A stretch of 64,000 nucleotides of DNA from Laguncularia racemosa (Eukaryota; Streptophyta; Magnoliopsida; Myrtales; Combretaceae), in assembly GCA_037954665.1 (NCBI GenBank), contig JBBMOL010000298.1, positions 558,001-622,000 on the forward strand, read 5' to 3'. Made by a program: the position numbers and the translations under genes. The notes under the pieces were generated by a model. It was not told where the DNA came from. It searched no databases and saw only the letters and a program-made list of their open reading frames with translations. Positions 1 through 10,290 of this stretch are shown here, in pieces. Every line of letters begins with the position of its first letter. Position 1 is the first letter of the stretch.

Positions 1-204
1 TGACCATCCAACATTGCAGATAACACAACACAAATTAAACGGGTTAAATTTCCGTGAATGGTTCCTATCTATGAAACTTATAATTAGGGGTTGCAGGAAG
101 TTGGGCTAACTCCCAGGTACAATCAAAGCACCTGATTCTAACTACAGTGCATATAGCTTATGGGAAGCAGAAAATTCACTTGTTATGGCTTGGCTTATAA
201 ACGC
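1..204 (+). pseudogene. Gag N-terminal fragment of the outer, decayed Ty1-copia element
   Basis: The frame starting at base 2 reads as the beginning of a copia Gag, with the typical KLNG..NF..W block and a later W..ENSLVMAWLINA block. It carries a TAA stop near 107-109. The frame stops exactly where the inner copia inserts at 205 and resumes in phase at 5449, so this is the left piece of the element that continues to 9830. The 5' LTR and start lie outside the window. The element lies in EXECUTER intron 4, antisense to that gene. No functional product is expected. Confidence 0.75.
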
Positions 205-445
205 TGTTGAAAATCTTCCAAAGTTAGTATGTAGATAAATAAGGAAAGCATATGGCTAATTGACAGCCATATAATCTTGATATTTATAGCAGAAGAATCA
301 AATCTTATAGGATTTAATGTGATATATTTTTATTCTTTATTTAGTTTTCTTAGATTAAGGAAAGATAGGTTGTACACTAGTATATATATACAATACTTGT
401 ATCACTTTCTGAATAAGAGAAAATAAAGAATTCCAAATCTCTTCA
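205..445 (+). repeat. 5' LTR of the inner copia element
   Basis: Identical to 5208-5448 except for two transitions. It begins TG and ends CA. A TATATATATA stretch near 380-391 is the likely core promoter, followed by the U5-like AATAAAGAATTCC segment. Typical short plant copia LTR. Confidence 0.95.
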
Positions 446-457
446 TGGTATCAGAGC
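446..457 (+). other. Primer binding site (initiator-Met tRNA type)
   Basis: The sequence tggtatcagagc directly abuts the 5' LTR. This is the standard plant copia site complementary to the 3' end of initiator methionine tRNA, used to prime minus-strand DNA synthesis. Confidence 0.9.
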
Positions 458-724
458 CTTCCTCCTTCTATTTTTTTTTCTTCTGCCGTGACTCAATTTC
501 TGCTTGACGTATCTCTCATTCCGACCAGTTTTTTTTTCTGCCGTGATCCATTCTGATCGTGCTTCTGTCGGAGCCTTTCACGTGTCTGACGTGATTCTAT
601 CATTCCCTTCTCAACCATAGCTAGTAATCCGACAGCATACACACTCTAGTATCACGACATTCTCCTTCAACCAACTAGTCAATCCTCCATCTCCTAGAAT
701 TATTGAATCTGTCTTCACCAGGAA
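458..724 (+). other. 5' untranslated leader of the inner copia element
   Basis: Lies between the primer binding site and the gag ATG. T-rich runs (tttttttttc, tttttttttctg) are followed by CT-rich sequence. There is no coding signal. This is normal leader position for a copia element and probably carries packaging signals; none is recognisable by eye. Confidence 0.6.
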
Positions 725-1591
725 ATGATGAACGAGAGAAACTCTGCCTTATCCGAAGTCACGTCACTCCCAGCCCCTATCAAAACCAGCCATGGAGGAA
801 CTGAAAATGCATCTCTTCTCATCACTGGACACAAACTCAATGGTCACAACTTTCTCCAATGGTCCCAATCTGTGATGATGTTCATCTGTGGAAGAGGAAA
901 AGATGAATATCTCACTGGAGAAGGTGTCATTCCAGAGAAAAATGATCCACAATTCAAGACATAGCACACTGAGAATCACTTAGTGATGTCTTGGTTGATA
1001 AACTCCATGAATAATGAGATAGGTGAGAATTTTCTCCTATATAAGACAGCAAAGGAAATGTGGGATGCAATTAGGGAGACGTATTCCAGTTCTGAAAACA
1101 CCTCAGAACTTTTTGAGGTTAAAGCCAAGCTGCATGATCTTCGACAAGGAGAGTTTACGGTTACTCAATATTTCAATACCCTTACTCGCTATTGGCAACA
1201 TCTTGACTTGTTTGAAGTCCACACGTGGAAGTGCCCCGAAGACACAGCTTTATACAAAAAGATAGTAGAACAAAAACGAACCTTCAAATTCCTTCTTGGT
1301 CTCAACAAAAATCTGGATGAAGTCAGAGGCAGAATTATGGGAACCAAGCCTTTTCCTAGCATCCGAGAAGCCTTTTCTGAAGTTAGACGTGAAGAAAGCA
1401 GAAGGAAGGTTATGATGGGATCACAAAATTCCACTCCAACCTTTGAAGGTTCTGCCCTTGCAACACGAGGACCACCACCGAACAACAATGACAACCGGCA
1501 AAGGAAAGGGAGACCTTGGTGTGATCACTGTCGTAAACCTGGCCATCTTAGGGAAACCTGCTGGAAAATCCATGGGAAACCGGCTGATTAG
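725..1591 (+). pseudogene. Gag of the inner copia element, two in-frame TAG stops
   Basis: Frame 2 from ATG 725 encodes a copia Gag: KLNG..NFLQW block near residue 37, the LVMSWLINSM block after the first stop, a retrotransposon Gag core with the YFNTLTRYWQ segment, and a CCHC zinc knuckle (CDHCRKPGHLRETC) near 1528-1570 for RNA packaging. TAG codons occur at 962-964 and 1589-1591, both where family members usually have tryptophan, consistent with TGG to TAG changes. Both flanks stay in the same frame as pol at 1688, so only these stops break a continuous gag-pol frame. Full-length Gag-Pol would need readthrough or help from another copy. Confidence 0.85.
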
Positions 1592-1687
1592 AAGGCATCA
1601 CGAGCAACCAATGCTAACATTGCAGCATCCTCAGATGACAACACAACTTCAACCTCAAACGGGTTAAGTCCCTTCACCAAAGAGCAA

Positions 1688-4600
1688 TTGGAAGTTCTGC
1701 AGAAACTATTCAATCAAAACACGGTCTCGCAGCCTCAATCCAACACTTCTGGGTCTGGAACCAGCTTGTTAGCACAGCAAGGTAATTCCTCGTTGGCTCT
1801 TATGGTTGACAAATGGCACACAAAACCGTGGATTGTTGATTCTGGAGCTTCAGATCACATGACAGGAGATGCAACAATATTTTACAAGTACAGTCCATCC
1901 AATAGCAACTCCACAGTCCGAATAGCTGATGGTTCACTATCAAAAGTTGAGGGAATTGGTTCAGTCAAGATTAATAAGAATCTGACTTTAAATTCTGTTC
2001 TCCATGTTCCTAGTTTGGATTGTAATTTACTTTCCATTAGTAAATTGACTCGTGATCTAAATTGCATAACTAAGTTTTTCCCAAACTTATGTGAGTTTCA
2101 GGAATTGGATTCGGGGAAGACGATTGGCAGTGCTGAGATGTGTTCTGGACTTTATCTCCTCAAAAACCATTCTCCTCAAAATACACAAACTCAACCCACA
2201 AGTGGAGCTCCTGTTACAAGTCAGTCTGTTTTCAATTCCTATGTCAATAAAGATAGTGAAATTATGCTGTGTCACTATCGTCTTGGGCATCCTAATTTTG
2301 TGTATTTAGAGAAGCTTTTCCCTTCAATGTTTATCAATAAAAATCCAAAACATTTTCAATGTGAAATTTGCCAGTATTCCAAACACACTCGTAATACTTA
2401 TCCTAGTTGCTTGTACAAACCATCTCGTCCATTTGCCATGATTCATAGCGATGTATGGGGCCCCTCAAGGGTGAAAAATATAACAGGAACTCGTTGGTTT
2501 GTATCATTTGTTGATGATCACACTAGGTTGACTTGGATATTCCTCATGAAAGAAAAATCAGAAATATGTCAACTTTTCAAAAATTTCAACTCTATGATAC
2601 AAACACAATTCCAGACCAAGATTCAAGTTTTTAAAACAGATAATGCCAAAGAATACTTCAAATCTGTTCTAGGTTCTTATCTCCTAGAACAAGGCATAGT
2701 TCACATAAGTTCCTGTGTTGATACTCCCCAACAAAACGGGGTAGCAGAAAGAAAAAACAGACATTTACTTGAGGTGGCCCGATCTCTCATGTTTTCCACA
2801 CATGTTCCAAAATTCTTCTGGGGAGAAGCCGTCCTTACATCCGCATATCTCATCAATAGAATGCCATCCAGAGTTTTGAAATTTCAAACTCCCCATCAAG
2901 TCCTCCTTCAACACTTCCCACAGACCAAAATCATCACATCACTAGAACCAAAAGTATTTGGGTGCTCAGCATTTGTTCATATACAGCCACAAAACCGCAG
3001 CAAGTTAGACCCAAAATCCATCAAGTGTATTTTTCTTGGGTATTCCTCAAAACAAAAAGGCTACAAATGTTATTCTCCCAGCACCCGCAAATTCTATAAC
3101 TCAATGGATGTGACATTCTTTGAACATCAATCATATTACCCCAAAACTGAAATTCAGGGGGAGAACTTGAGGGAATATCAGCTTTGGGAACCTGATCCCA
3201 GTCATCCAATCCAACCTCTTGATCCTCCATCACTACAGCCCTCTATCGAGTCGTTTCAACCTGATCCAGTCACTCATTCTCTCACACTTGATACACCAGC
3301 AGAAAGTCCACCACCACAAACTCCAGTGTCATCTATTCCCAACCAACCCAAATCACCACAAACCGAGGATAAAGAACTTCGTGTCTATGTTAAGAGGAAA
3401 AGGCCTATTACAGGGATGGAACTCTCAACACCTCTCACACTTGTCCAAGAGCCTGAACCAAGTCCAAAGCCGACTCAAACTCACTCAGATAAGGGAAAGT
3501 CCACTTCTAGGATTGAAAGTATCACTAACAACTGTGATATGCCAATTGCTCTGAGAAAGGGTGTAAGAACTTGTACACAGCATCCTATTCAAAAATTTGT
3601 CTCATATGGTAAATTATCTACTTCCTATAAGGCATTTGTTTCGACTCTTGACAAAGTGCAAGTACCTAACTCCATTCAAGAAGCCTTAACAAATTCTGAA
3701 TGGAAAAAGGCAGTCTATGAAGAGATCAGGGCTTTGGAGAAGAATGGCACATGGGTGATCACAAAACTTCCTCCAGGAAAAAGGGTTGTGGGTTGTAAGT
3801 GGATCTTTACAGTTAAACATCAAGCTGATGGCAGTATTGAGAGATTAAAGGCACGTCTTGTTGCTAAGGGTTTTACTCAGTCCTATGGAATTGATTACCA
3901 AGAAACATTCGCTCCGGTGGCCAAATTCAATACTATCAGAATTCTTCTCTCTCTTGCAGCAAACCTAGACTGGCCATTACACCAACTGGACGTAAAGAAT
4001 GCATTTCTAAATGGTGATCTAGAAGAAGTTTACATGGAAATACCCCCGGGGTTGGAAACTTCATCCAACAGCAACCAAGTGTGCAAACTTAGAAAATCTC
4101 TATATGGGCTCAAGCAATCTCCTCGTGCTTGGTTTGACAGATTTGCAAAAACAATTACAAAGCATGGATACACCCAATGTCAAGCCGATCACACTCTATT
4201 TGTAAAATTCTCTCCAGAAAAGAAGATAGTCATACTAATTGTGTATGTGGATGATATCGTTCTGACAGGTGACTATGAAGAAGAACTACCAAGATTGAAG
4301 GGACTCCTAGCCAAGAAATTTGAAATCAAAGAACTTGGTGATCTTAAATACTTTCTGGGAATGGAAATAGCACGGTCCAAGAAAGGAATATTTGTCTCTC
4401 AACGTAAGTATGTCCTAGACTTACTAAAGGAGACAGGCATGCTTGGATGTAAACCTGCTAACACTCCAATGGATCCAACCAAGAAGCTAGGAGCTGAGAA
4501 AGACAGTACACCAGTCGACAGGGGGAGATATCAGAGACTTTTGGGACGTCTAATCTACCTCTCACATACACGACCAGACATTGGTTTTTCTGTTAGTGTT

Positions 4601-5200
4601 GTGAGTCAGTTCATGCACAACCCAACAGAAGAACATATGGGAGCAGTAAACAGGATTTTGAGATATCTCAAGATGACACCAGGAAGAGGCTTGTTATACA
4701 AGAAGGATAAAAGCCGTGAAGTTGAAATCTTCTCAGATGCAGACTGGGCAGGAGATATTTCAGACAGAAGATCTACATCAGGATACTGCTCCTATGTTTG
4801 GGGAAACCTTGTGACTTGGAGAAGTAAGAAGCAATCTGTAGTCTCAAGAAGCAGTGCAGAAGCTGAATTTAGAGCACTTGCTCTTGGTATCTGTGAGGGC
4901 ATATGGATACAGAGACTTCTTAGTGAACTCAAAATACAAAGTGAAGGGTCTATGAAGCTGTTTTGTGATAACCAAGCTACCATTAGTATTGCAAAGAATC
5001 CAGTGCACCATGACAGGACAAAGCACATCGAAATTGATCGGCACTTCATCTCAGAAAAGATTGAGAAAGGAATTATACAACTAATGTATACTCCTACAAA
5101 GTTGCAAGCAGCCGATATTCTCACCAAAGCTCTTCCAAAGACTAACTTTGAAGAATTGAGTCACAAGCTGTGTTTGTACAACATTTACAACTCAGCTTGA
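1688..5200 (+). CDS. Pol polyprotein of the inner copia element (protease, integrase, RT, RNase H)
   Basis: An uninterrupted 1,170-residue frame in phase with gag; ATG 1688 is simply the first Met after the second TAG. Domains in order: aspartic protease with DSGASDHM (Asp51); integrase zinc finger H196/H201/C225/C228; integrase core with Asp254, Asp318 and Glu354; a long proline-rich linker; reverse transcriptase with DVKNAFLNG and the YVDD catalytic box near residue 852; RNase H with DADW near 1016, the SAEAEF block and CDNQATI. Domain order PR-IN-RT-RH is diagnostic of copia (Pseudoviridae-type) elements. All key catalytic residues appear present. Expression is expected from the LTR and is normally silenced in plants. 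The frame ends 7 bp before the 3' LTR, overlapping the polypurine tract. Confidence 0.93.
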   Translation: MEVLQKLFNQNTVSQPQSNTSGSGTSLLAQQGNSSLALMVDKWHTKPWIVDSGASDHMTGDATIFYKYSPSNSNSTVRIADGSLSKVEGIGSVKINKNLTLNSVLHVPSLDCNLLSISKLTRDLNCITKFFPNLCEFQELDSGKTIGSAEMCSGLYLLKNHSPQNTQTQPTSGAPVTSQSVFNSYVNKDSEIMLCHYRLGHPNFVYLEKLFPSMFINKNPKHFQCEICQYSKHTRNTYPSCLYKPSRPFAMIHSDVWGPSRVKNITGTRWFVSFVDDHTRLTWIFLMKEKSEICQLFKNFNSMIQTQFQTKIQVFKTDNAKEYFKSVLGSYLLEQGIVHISSCVDTPQQNGVAERKNRHLLEVARSLMFSTHVPKFFWGEAVLTSAYLINRMPSRVLKFQTPHQVLLQHFPQTKIITSLEPKVFGCSAFVHIQPQNRSKLDPKSIKCIFLGYSSKQKGYKCYSPSTRKFYNSMDVTFFEHQSYYPKTEIQGENLREYQLWEPDPSHPIQPLDPPSLQPSIESFQPDPVTHSLTLDTPAESPPPQTPVSSIPNQPKSPQTEDKELRVYVKRKRPITGMELSTPLTLVQEPEPSPKPTQTHSDKGKSTSRIESITNNCDMPIALRKGVRTCTQHPIQKFVSYGKLSTSYKAFVSTLDKVQVPNSIQEALTNSEWKKAVYEEIRALEKNGTWVITKLPPGKRVVGCKWIFTVKHQADGSIERLKARLVAKGFTQSYGIDYQETFAPVAKFNTIRILLSLAANLDWPLHQLDVKNAFLNGDLEEVYMEIPPGLETSSNSNQVCKLRKSLYGLKQSPRAWFDRFAKTITKHGYTQCQADHTLFVKFSPEKKIVILIVYVDDIVLTGDYEEELPRLKGLLAKKFEIKELGDLKYFLGMEIARSKKGIFVSQRKYVLDLLKETGMLGCKPANTPMDPTKKLGAEKDSTPVDRGRYQRLLGRLIYLSHTRPDIGFSVSVVSQFMHNPTEEHMGAVNRILRYLKMTPGRGLLYKKDKSREVEIFSDADWAGDISDRRSTSGYCSYVWGNLVTWRSKKQSVVSRSSAEAEFRALALGICEGIWIQRLLSELKIQSEGSMKLFCDNQATISIAKNPVHHDRTKHIEIDRHFISEKIEKGIIQLMYTPTKLQAADILTKALPKTNFEELSHKLCLYNIYNSA

Positions 5201-5207
5201 GGGGGAG
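5199..5207 (+). other. Polypurine tract of the inner copia element
   Basis: gagggggag immediately precedes the 3' LTR and overlaps the pol stop codon. It primes plus-strand DNA synthesis. Confidence 0.9.
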
Positions 5208-5448
5208 TGTTGAAAATCTTCCAAAGTTAGTATGTAGATAAATAAGGAAAGTATATGGCTAATTGACAGCCATATAATCTTGATATTTATAGCAGAAGAA
5301 TCAAATCTTATAGGATTTAATGTGATATATTTTTATTCTTTATTTAGTCTTCTTAGATTAAGGAAAGATAGGTTGTACACTAGTATATATATACAATACT
5401 TGTATCACTTTCTGAATAAGAGAAAATAAAGAATTCCAAATCTCTTCA
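5208..5448 (+). repeat. 3' LTR of the inner copia element
   Basis: 241 bp, matching 205-445 with two substitutions. It ends in CA and is followed by aatgc, the imperfect copy of the aacgc target site. Confidence 0.95.
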
Positions 5449-6445
5449 AATGCAATTGAGCCAAGAATTGGGCTGTCATATCTCTTCTGTGAGACAACTA
5501 AGAAAATTTGGGAAAATGTCCCAATTTGGAAAACACATCACAGTACTTTGAGATCCAATCAACACTTTGCACTACCACTCAATGAAGCATGAGTGTTACA
5601 AAGCATTTTAATACTCTGATGAATCTTTGGCAAGAGATGGAATTATTTTATGAAATAGACTGAAGATGTGTGGAAGATAGCAATAAATATAGAAAAATGC
5701 TTGAAAAGGAGCAAATTTTTTTTATTTTTTTGCAAGTGTTAAATTCTATCCTAGATGAAGTATGGGGTTGATTATTTAGGGAAACAACCACTGCCTAGTC
5801 TAAAGGAAACCTTTACATAGGTAAGGAGAAAAGAAAGTGGACGAAGGGTGATGCTGTCCGCACCTGCAGCAGATGTGACGACCCCCCCCCCAATTCAGCT
5901 TTAGCCATAGAATTTGGTCATGAGACACCAGGTTGAGACAAAGCAATGGTGTGATCATTGCAAAAGAACAAATCACAAAAGGGAAACATGCTGGAAATTA
6001 CATGGAAAACCAGAGGCAAAGCAGCAGAAAGGGAGCCAACATGCTATAACTGCCACTCAAGTGGCAGATGCTCAATCACAACACAGACCAGCTTCCAACA
6101 CAATTCTCTGTTGATCAGTTAGCAATTCCTAAATCAAGTCCATATCAACCCAACAAAAGTAAGGCTAGTGATTCTTCTAATAATGCTGTGGCGCAAACAG
6201 GTAGTTTTCTTGCTCAATCTCAAGATACTGGGAATGACTATTGGTTAGTTGACAGTGAAGCAACCAACCATATGTGTAACTCTCTAGAGTTTTTTCAATC
6301 CCTTAATGCTTGTGAAAATCTTGACAAAGTATCAGTGGCCAATGGCCAAAGTATAGTGGTGAAAGGGAAAGGCAGAGTGAACTTAACTAATCTGGAACTA
6401 ATTGATACTTGGTACCAGAACAACTGTATAATCTGTTGTCAGTAA
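5449..6445 (+). pseudogene. Outer copia: Gag C-terminus and protease, degenerate
   Basis: Broken frames give the middle of Gag up to about 5860, then an intact-looking zinc knuckle CDHCKRTNHKRETC near 5950-5992. The protease motif at about 6245-6272 reads DSEATNHM, where the catalytic-loop glycine (DSGA) is replaced by glutamate. A run of ten C at 5881-5890 lies just before the zinc-knuckle segment. Stops and frame changes separate the pieces. No active protein is likely. Confidence 0.8.
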
Positions 6446-7600
6446 ATAAATTAGCGAAGGATATGGATTGCTTAGTAACCTTCTCTTCAACTTCTCATTC
6501 TGTGCAAGACCAGTATTCAGGGAGGATGATTAGTATTGCTAAGGGATGCAACGGCCTATACTACCTCACAAGGATAAGTCCTAAGTTTAAAGTTGAATCT
6601 GAGTCTAAGCCTTTGATTTTTGTTCCAAATGAGTTTTTTTTTTTTTTTTTTGGATAATTCAAATTTCATTAATCCAAAGAAAAGTATACAACCATCAATA
6701 GGATGGGTAGAAGTACATCACGAGTACAAATACATTAAGAAAAGTACAGCGTAGTGTGAAACAAGGAATGCTATGGCATAAATGTCTCAATCATCCAAGT
6801 TTTCATTATTTGAGTCTTTTGTATCCAAACTTGATAGAAAATAAAAGATCTAGTGATTTTTATTGTGTATCCCATGTTATGGCTAAATTGTCAAAAAAGT
6901 CTTGTCATGCTCAACCATATAAGCCATCTAAATCCTTCTATTTGATTCACATTGATATCTGCAATCCCTCTCAGGCCTCAACTCATACAAGGCAATTTCA
7001 CAAGTTCATTTCAAATATGTTTCGTGAAAATATTCAAACCCTACATGGATAATGGAAAGGAGTTTTTCTCAAATTCTTTCAGAAAAATATATTTGGGAAA
7101 ATGGGATTGTACACCAAAGCTCATGTACACACTCCACAGCAAAATAGAGTAGTTCAAAGAAAATTAGATATCTTCTTGAAATCACTAGATCTTTGATGTT
7201 TGCAACTTTGATTCCAAATTGTTTGTGGAGAGAAGCTGTTCTAACAACAGCTTATCCTGCAAATGGAGTTCCTTCTAAAGCTATTTAACTTCTAAAGTCC
7301 AATTAGCGTCCTTGTTGAAGTGAGACATCTTAAACACTCTTACTTCTAAAGTCTTCAATTGCACATTCTTCATTGAGGACAACACACCAGATAAACACAA
7401 ACTCAAGTCAACAGCTTTGAAGTGTGTGTTTGTTGGCTATTCTCCATCATAGAAGGGGTATAAGTGTTATCATCCTCCATCTAGGAAAGTTTTTGTTACT
7501 ATCTTTGAAAACCAAGCGTATCTTAATACACCTGTCTAGGAAAAGATTGAGAAACATTCAGCATTAATTCTAATTCCTGAAATGCTTACTACATATACTG
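6446..7600 (+). pseudogene. Outer copia: integrase, degenerate
   Basis: The frame around 6409-6634 gives the pre-integrase segment. After the inserted LINE tail it resumes at about 6756 with the zinc-finger block LWHKCLNHPSF. Core-domain remnants follow: IHIDICNPS (first Asp), MDNGKEFF (second Asp) and QNRVVQRK at about 7140, where the family has a glutamate (VAERK). Loss of that Glu would inactivate the core. Several frameshifts are present. Confidence 0.75.
6636..6755 (-). mobile_element. 5'-truncated LINE 3' tail inserted in the outer copia
   Basis: A run of about 19 T followed by ggataattcaaatttcatta and gtatacaaccatc resembles the poly-T ends at 11965 and 19109 (ggataagttaaattttattg, tgtacaaccgt). 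This is the reverse complement of a LINE poly(A) tail and 3' UTR. It separates two pieces of the host copia integrase. The right boundary is set where copia coding resumes and is uncertain by about 10 bp; I could not define a target duplication. Confidence 0.65.
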
Positions 7601-9644
7601 TCTCGTCCATCTCTTCTAACTGTTCTTGTGAAACTCTCAGCTCTGATGATAGTTCACATTAGGAACAACAGCAGCCTCAGTACAGTTCATCTAAGGATGC
7701 AAGCTTAGATAAGTCAGAAGCAAACCGGCATAGTCCTATCCCATCTCCTTCAAGTAGTCCCCTTGTTATGTCATTACATGAGTTTGGAAATAATCCAAAT
7801 CAGTCCAATGCTATTAAAGTGTATCCAAGAATGCCTAAAACTCCCATGCACAACCATTTCTCACCCTCTAAAACTATGGTCCAATCTCCTGAGGTAAATG
7901 AGCTTCAATCTGAAGATGAGAAAAAAAGATGATGAAGACTTGCCAATTGCCTTGAGTAAAGGAAAAAGGGTATCTACTAAATATCCAATATCAAATTATG
8001 TAACCTATTCCAAACTTTCTCCTAAGTATAAGGCTTGTCATACTTGAGTTGACAAAGAAGTGATTCCCAACAATATTTGAGAAGCTTTGGAAAAACCTAA
8101 GTGTCGAGAAGCTGTTTTAGAAGAGTTGCAAGACTTGTATCAAAACAATATATGGGATATTCTTGACTTACTGATTGGTAAGAAAGTGGTCAAAAGCAAA
8201 TGGACATTTTGCATAGAGCATAAGTTAGATGAAAGCATATAGAGGTGCAAGGCGCGATTAGTGGCTCAAGGGTACACACAGAAATATGGGTTGGATTATG
8301 AAGACTTTTGCTCCAATAGCAAAGTTAAATTTCATCAGAGTAATTCTATCTCTAGATGCAAACTTAGATTGGCCATTGTACCAGCTGGATGTAGAGAATG
8401 CATTTCTAAATGGGGATCTAGAGGAAATTTACATATAGATTCCTCTTAGAATTTCTTCTAGAAATGCAACTAAAAAGGAAAGTAAATTGAATAACCCATT
8501 GCATGGATTGAAGTAGTCTCCTAAAGCTTGGTTTACAAAATTTAGAAACAACTTAATGAGTTAGGCTACAGATAGAGTCAGGCTAAGCACACATTATTTG
8601 TGAAGTTTAGGGGAGATGGATTGAAATCTATTTAGATCGTTTATGTAGATGATCTTATAATCACATGTAATGATTTGTGAGAGATAGCATAACTTAAGAT
8701 GAAAATTAAGCAAGAGTTTGAGACAAAAGAACTTGGAGACTTGAAACTTTTCTGGGGAATGGAAGTTACTAGAAGTAAGAAAGGAATATTAATTAGCTAG
8801 AGAAAACATATTCTGCACTTACTAAAGCAGAAAAGTAATCTAAGGTATAAACCTCAAAGTACATCATTACCACAAAATTGGAAAAGCCATGCACCAGCAA
8901 ACGACACTCCAATTGACAAAGGTCAATATCAAAGACTGGTAGCAAAGCTTATATATTTGTCTCTAACTTAACAAAATCTAGCCTATTCTGTAAGTCTTGT
9001 TAGTCAAGTGTGCATGCTCCTACTAAGCATCACATAGATGGTGTAAACATATCTTAAAATACTTTAAAAGAACTCCAGGTAAAGGATTTTTTATTTTTTT
9101 TTTGTGGGTAAGGACTCTAGATGGAGGATTGTTTATTGACAAGACCGAAAATAGAAGAGCTGAGGCCTTTGTAGACTCAGACTGAGGTGGAAATGCATTT
9201 GATTGCAAATCAACATCAGGGTACTGTACAAAAATGTAGAAGAACCTTGTCACGTGGAGAAGTAAAAAAAAAAAGCCTATAGTTGCCATGAGTACTGCAG
9301 AAGCAAAATACAGGGCAATTACTCGAGGGATCTGTGAGATTATTAGGGTCTAGAGGGTATTGCAGGATCTGGCTTTAACTATCAAAAATACAGTGGTTTT
9401 CAATGATAGTGAGTTAACTCTGAGAATTGTTAAAAAACCCACCCAACATAATCTCATAAAATATGTTCATTTAGATCAAAACTTCATTAAGTTAGAGATT
9501 GAAGAAGGTGGACTCAAGTTGGAATATATCCATACTCGCAACCAAGAAGCCGATATCTTAACAAAGTCCTTGTCAAAGCACTTATTAATGGAGATTTCAC
9601 CCAAGCTAGGAATGATTGATATCACTTCTTTAGCTTGAGGGGGA
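7601..9644 (+). pseudogene. Outer copia: linker, reverse transcriptase and RNase H, degenerate
   Basis: RT remnants start near 8050. MAQGYTQKYGLDYE, then LDVENAFLNGDLEE, occurs at about 8261-8420, and an intact VYVDD box lies near 8640-8655. RNase H remnants include the SDXGGNAFDCKSTSG region near 9175 and the terminal frame 9360-9638 (HLDQNFIKLEIEEGG, QEADILTKSLSKH). Numerous stops (for example GGC TAG and CAG-like TAG changes) interrupt it. The frame stops at about 9638 followed by gagggggag, the polypurine tract. Confidence 0.85.
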
Positions 9645-9830
9645 GTTTAGAAAAATCTGGTTTATCTTTATTATTTTTCAGTTTCCCATGTTGTGAGTTG
9701 GTAATTTAAAGTTGTAAGGTTGTCAGGGGACTTATTGCTACTACCTACCTCTTTAGAACTCTATAAATAGTTCCTCTCATGTATGAAATTATTATGATTG
9801 AATAGAAAGAATTCTTTCACTGTTTCAACA
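9645..9830 (+). repeat. 3' LTR of the outer copia element
   Basis: Begins just after the polypurine tract (first bases altered from the expected TG) and ends ..tgtttcaaca at 9830. It contains a TATA box ctataaatag at 9761-9770. It cannot be compared with its partner because the 5' LTR is outside the window, so both ends are inferred. Confidence 0.65.
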
Positions 9831-10161
9831 TTATATTTTTTCCTCCATCCACAAACCCAGCAATAAATTCATGTGTCAATTTGAGAGGTCATATGTAGGG
9901 CTGTAGTTTGGCAATAGCACAATAAGATGAGTAGAGCATGTTTCTATGTACGGTAAAGTATAAATTTAAAACATGCAATTAACTTTTCTGTCAGCTCCTG
10001 TTCATCCCATGTTCAAAACCATTGATAAATATCATCAAGATATCCATTCCTCTTAAAACACAAAAGAAAAACCCAAGTAAATATTTCATTGCTGTAGAAC
10101 CCTATACAGCTAGTTAATGGTGCAGAAGCATTGTGCCTCCGATTCTTAAATGTTAACTCTG
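9831..10161. other. Start of EXECUTER intron 4, no gene seen
   Basis: Non-coding sequence between the copia 3' LTR and the end of the exon 4 frame. No transposon signature or other gene was recognised. In the splice model proposed here it belongs to intron 4 (minus strand). Confidence 0.5.
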
Positions 10162-10183
10162 TCATGCAGCAGGATGATCATAC

Positions 10184-10290
10184 CGTGGACCATAGCTTCT
10201 TGCAACATATCTTCCATGCTCCGCAGTTATACGAATAATTATTCCATATGGATCAAGTGAATCTTTTGAAGTCCCTGCCCACCATCCAAC
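10184..10290 (-). CDS. EXECUTER exon 4 (start of the conserved core after the UVR-like region)
   Basis: Minus-strand exon after a CTATAG acceptor (AG at 10291-10292). It encodes VGWWAGTSKD through ITAEHGRYVARSYGPR, the strongly conserved stretch that follows the UVR-like repeats in EXECUTER proteins. I place the donor after 10184 (CCACG|GTATGA), because family members continue at this point with several hundred more residues, including the C-terminal DUF3506 domain. If the donor is not used, the frame continues six codons to a TGA at 10162-10164, giving a truncated protein. The following exons must lie to the left of base 1, beyond the nested copia elements. EXECUTER acts in chloroplast thylakoids in singlet-oxygen-triggered signalling to the nucleus. 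Confidence 0.85.

Larger units (their letters stand above)
205..5448 (+). mobile_element. Young, nearly intact Ty1-copia LTR retrotransposon (inner, nested)
   Basis: A complete copia element of 5,244 bp: 241-bp LTRs beginning TGTTGA and ending CTTCA, a primer binding site straight after the 5' LTR, one gag-pol frame, a polypurine tract and the 3' LTR. The LTRs differ at two positions only (C249 versus T5252; T346 versus C5349), so insertion was recent. The flanking 5 bp are aacgc (200-204) and aatgc (5449-5453), a target duplication with one C/T change at a CpG. It inserted into the gag region of an older copia element, producing a nested pair. Two in-frame TAG codons interrupt gag; pol is open. 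Confidence 0.95.
5449..9830 (+). mobile_element. Remainder of the outer, decayed Ty1-copia element
   Basis: The interrupted Gag frame resumes exactly at the inner element's target site. The zinc knuckle, protease, integrase, RT, RNase H, polypurine tract and a short 3' LTR then follow in copia order on the plus strand. The coding part carries many stops and frameshifts, so this is a fossil. Its 5' LTR is beyond the left edge. Together with 1-204 it hosts the inner element and a small LINE tail at about 6636-6755. Confidence 0.9.

Noticed and set aside
9080..9110. T-rich insertion (ttttttatttttttttttt) as another LINE tail
   Set aside because: It lacks the gga-taagtt 3' UTR sequence and sits in a still-readable RNase H region; a simple homopolymer expansion explains it.
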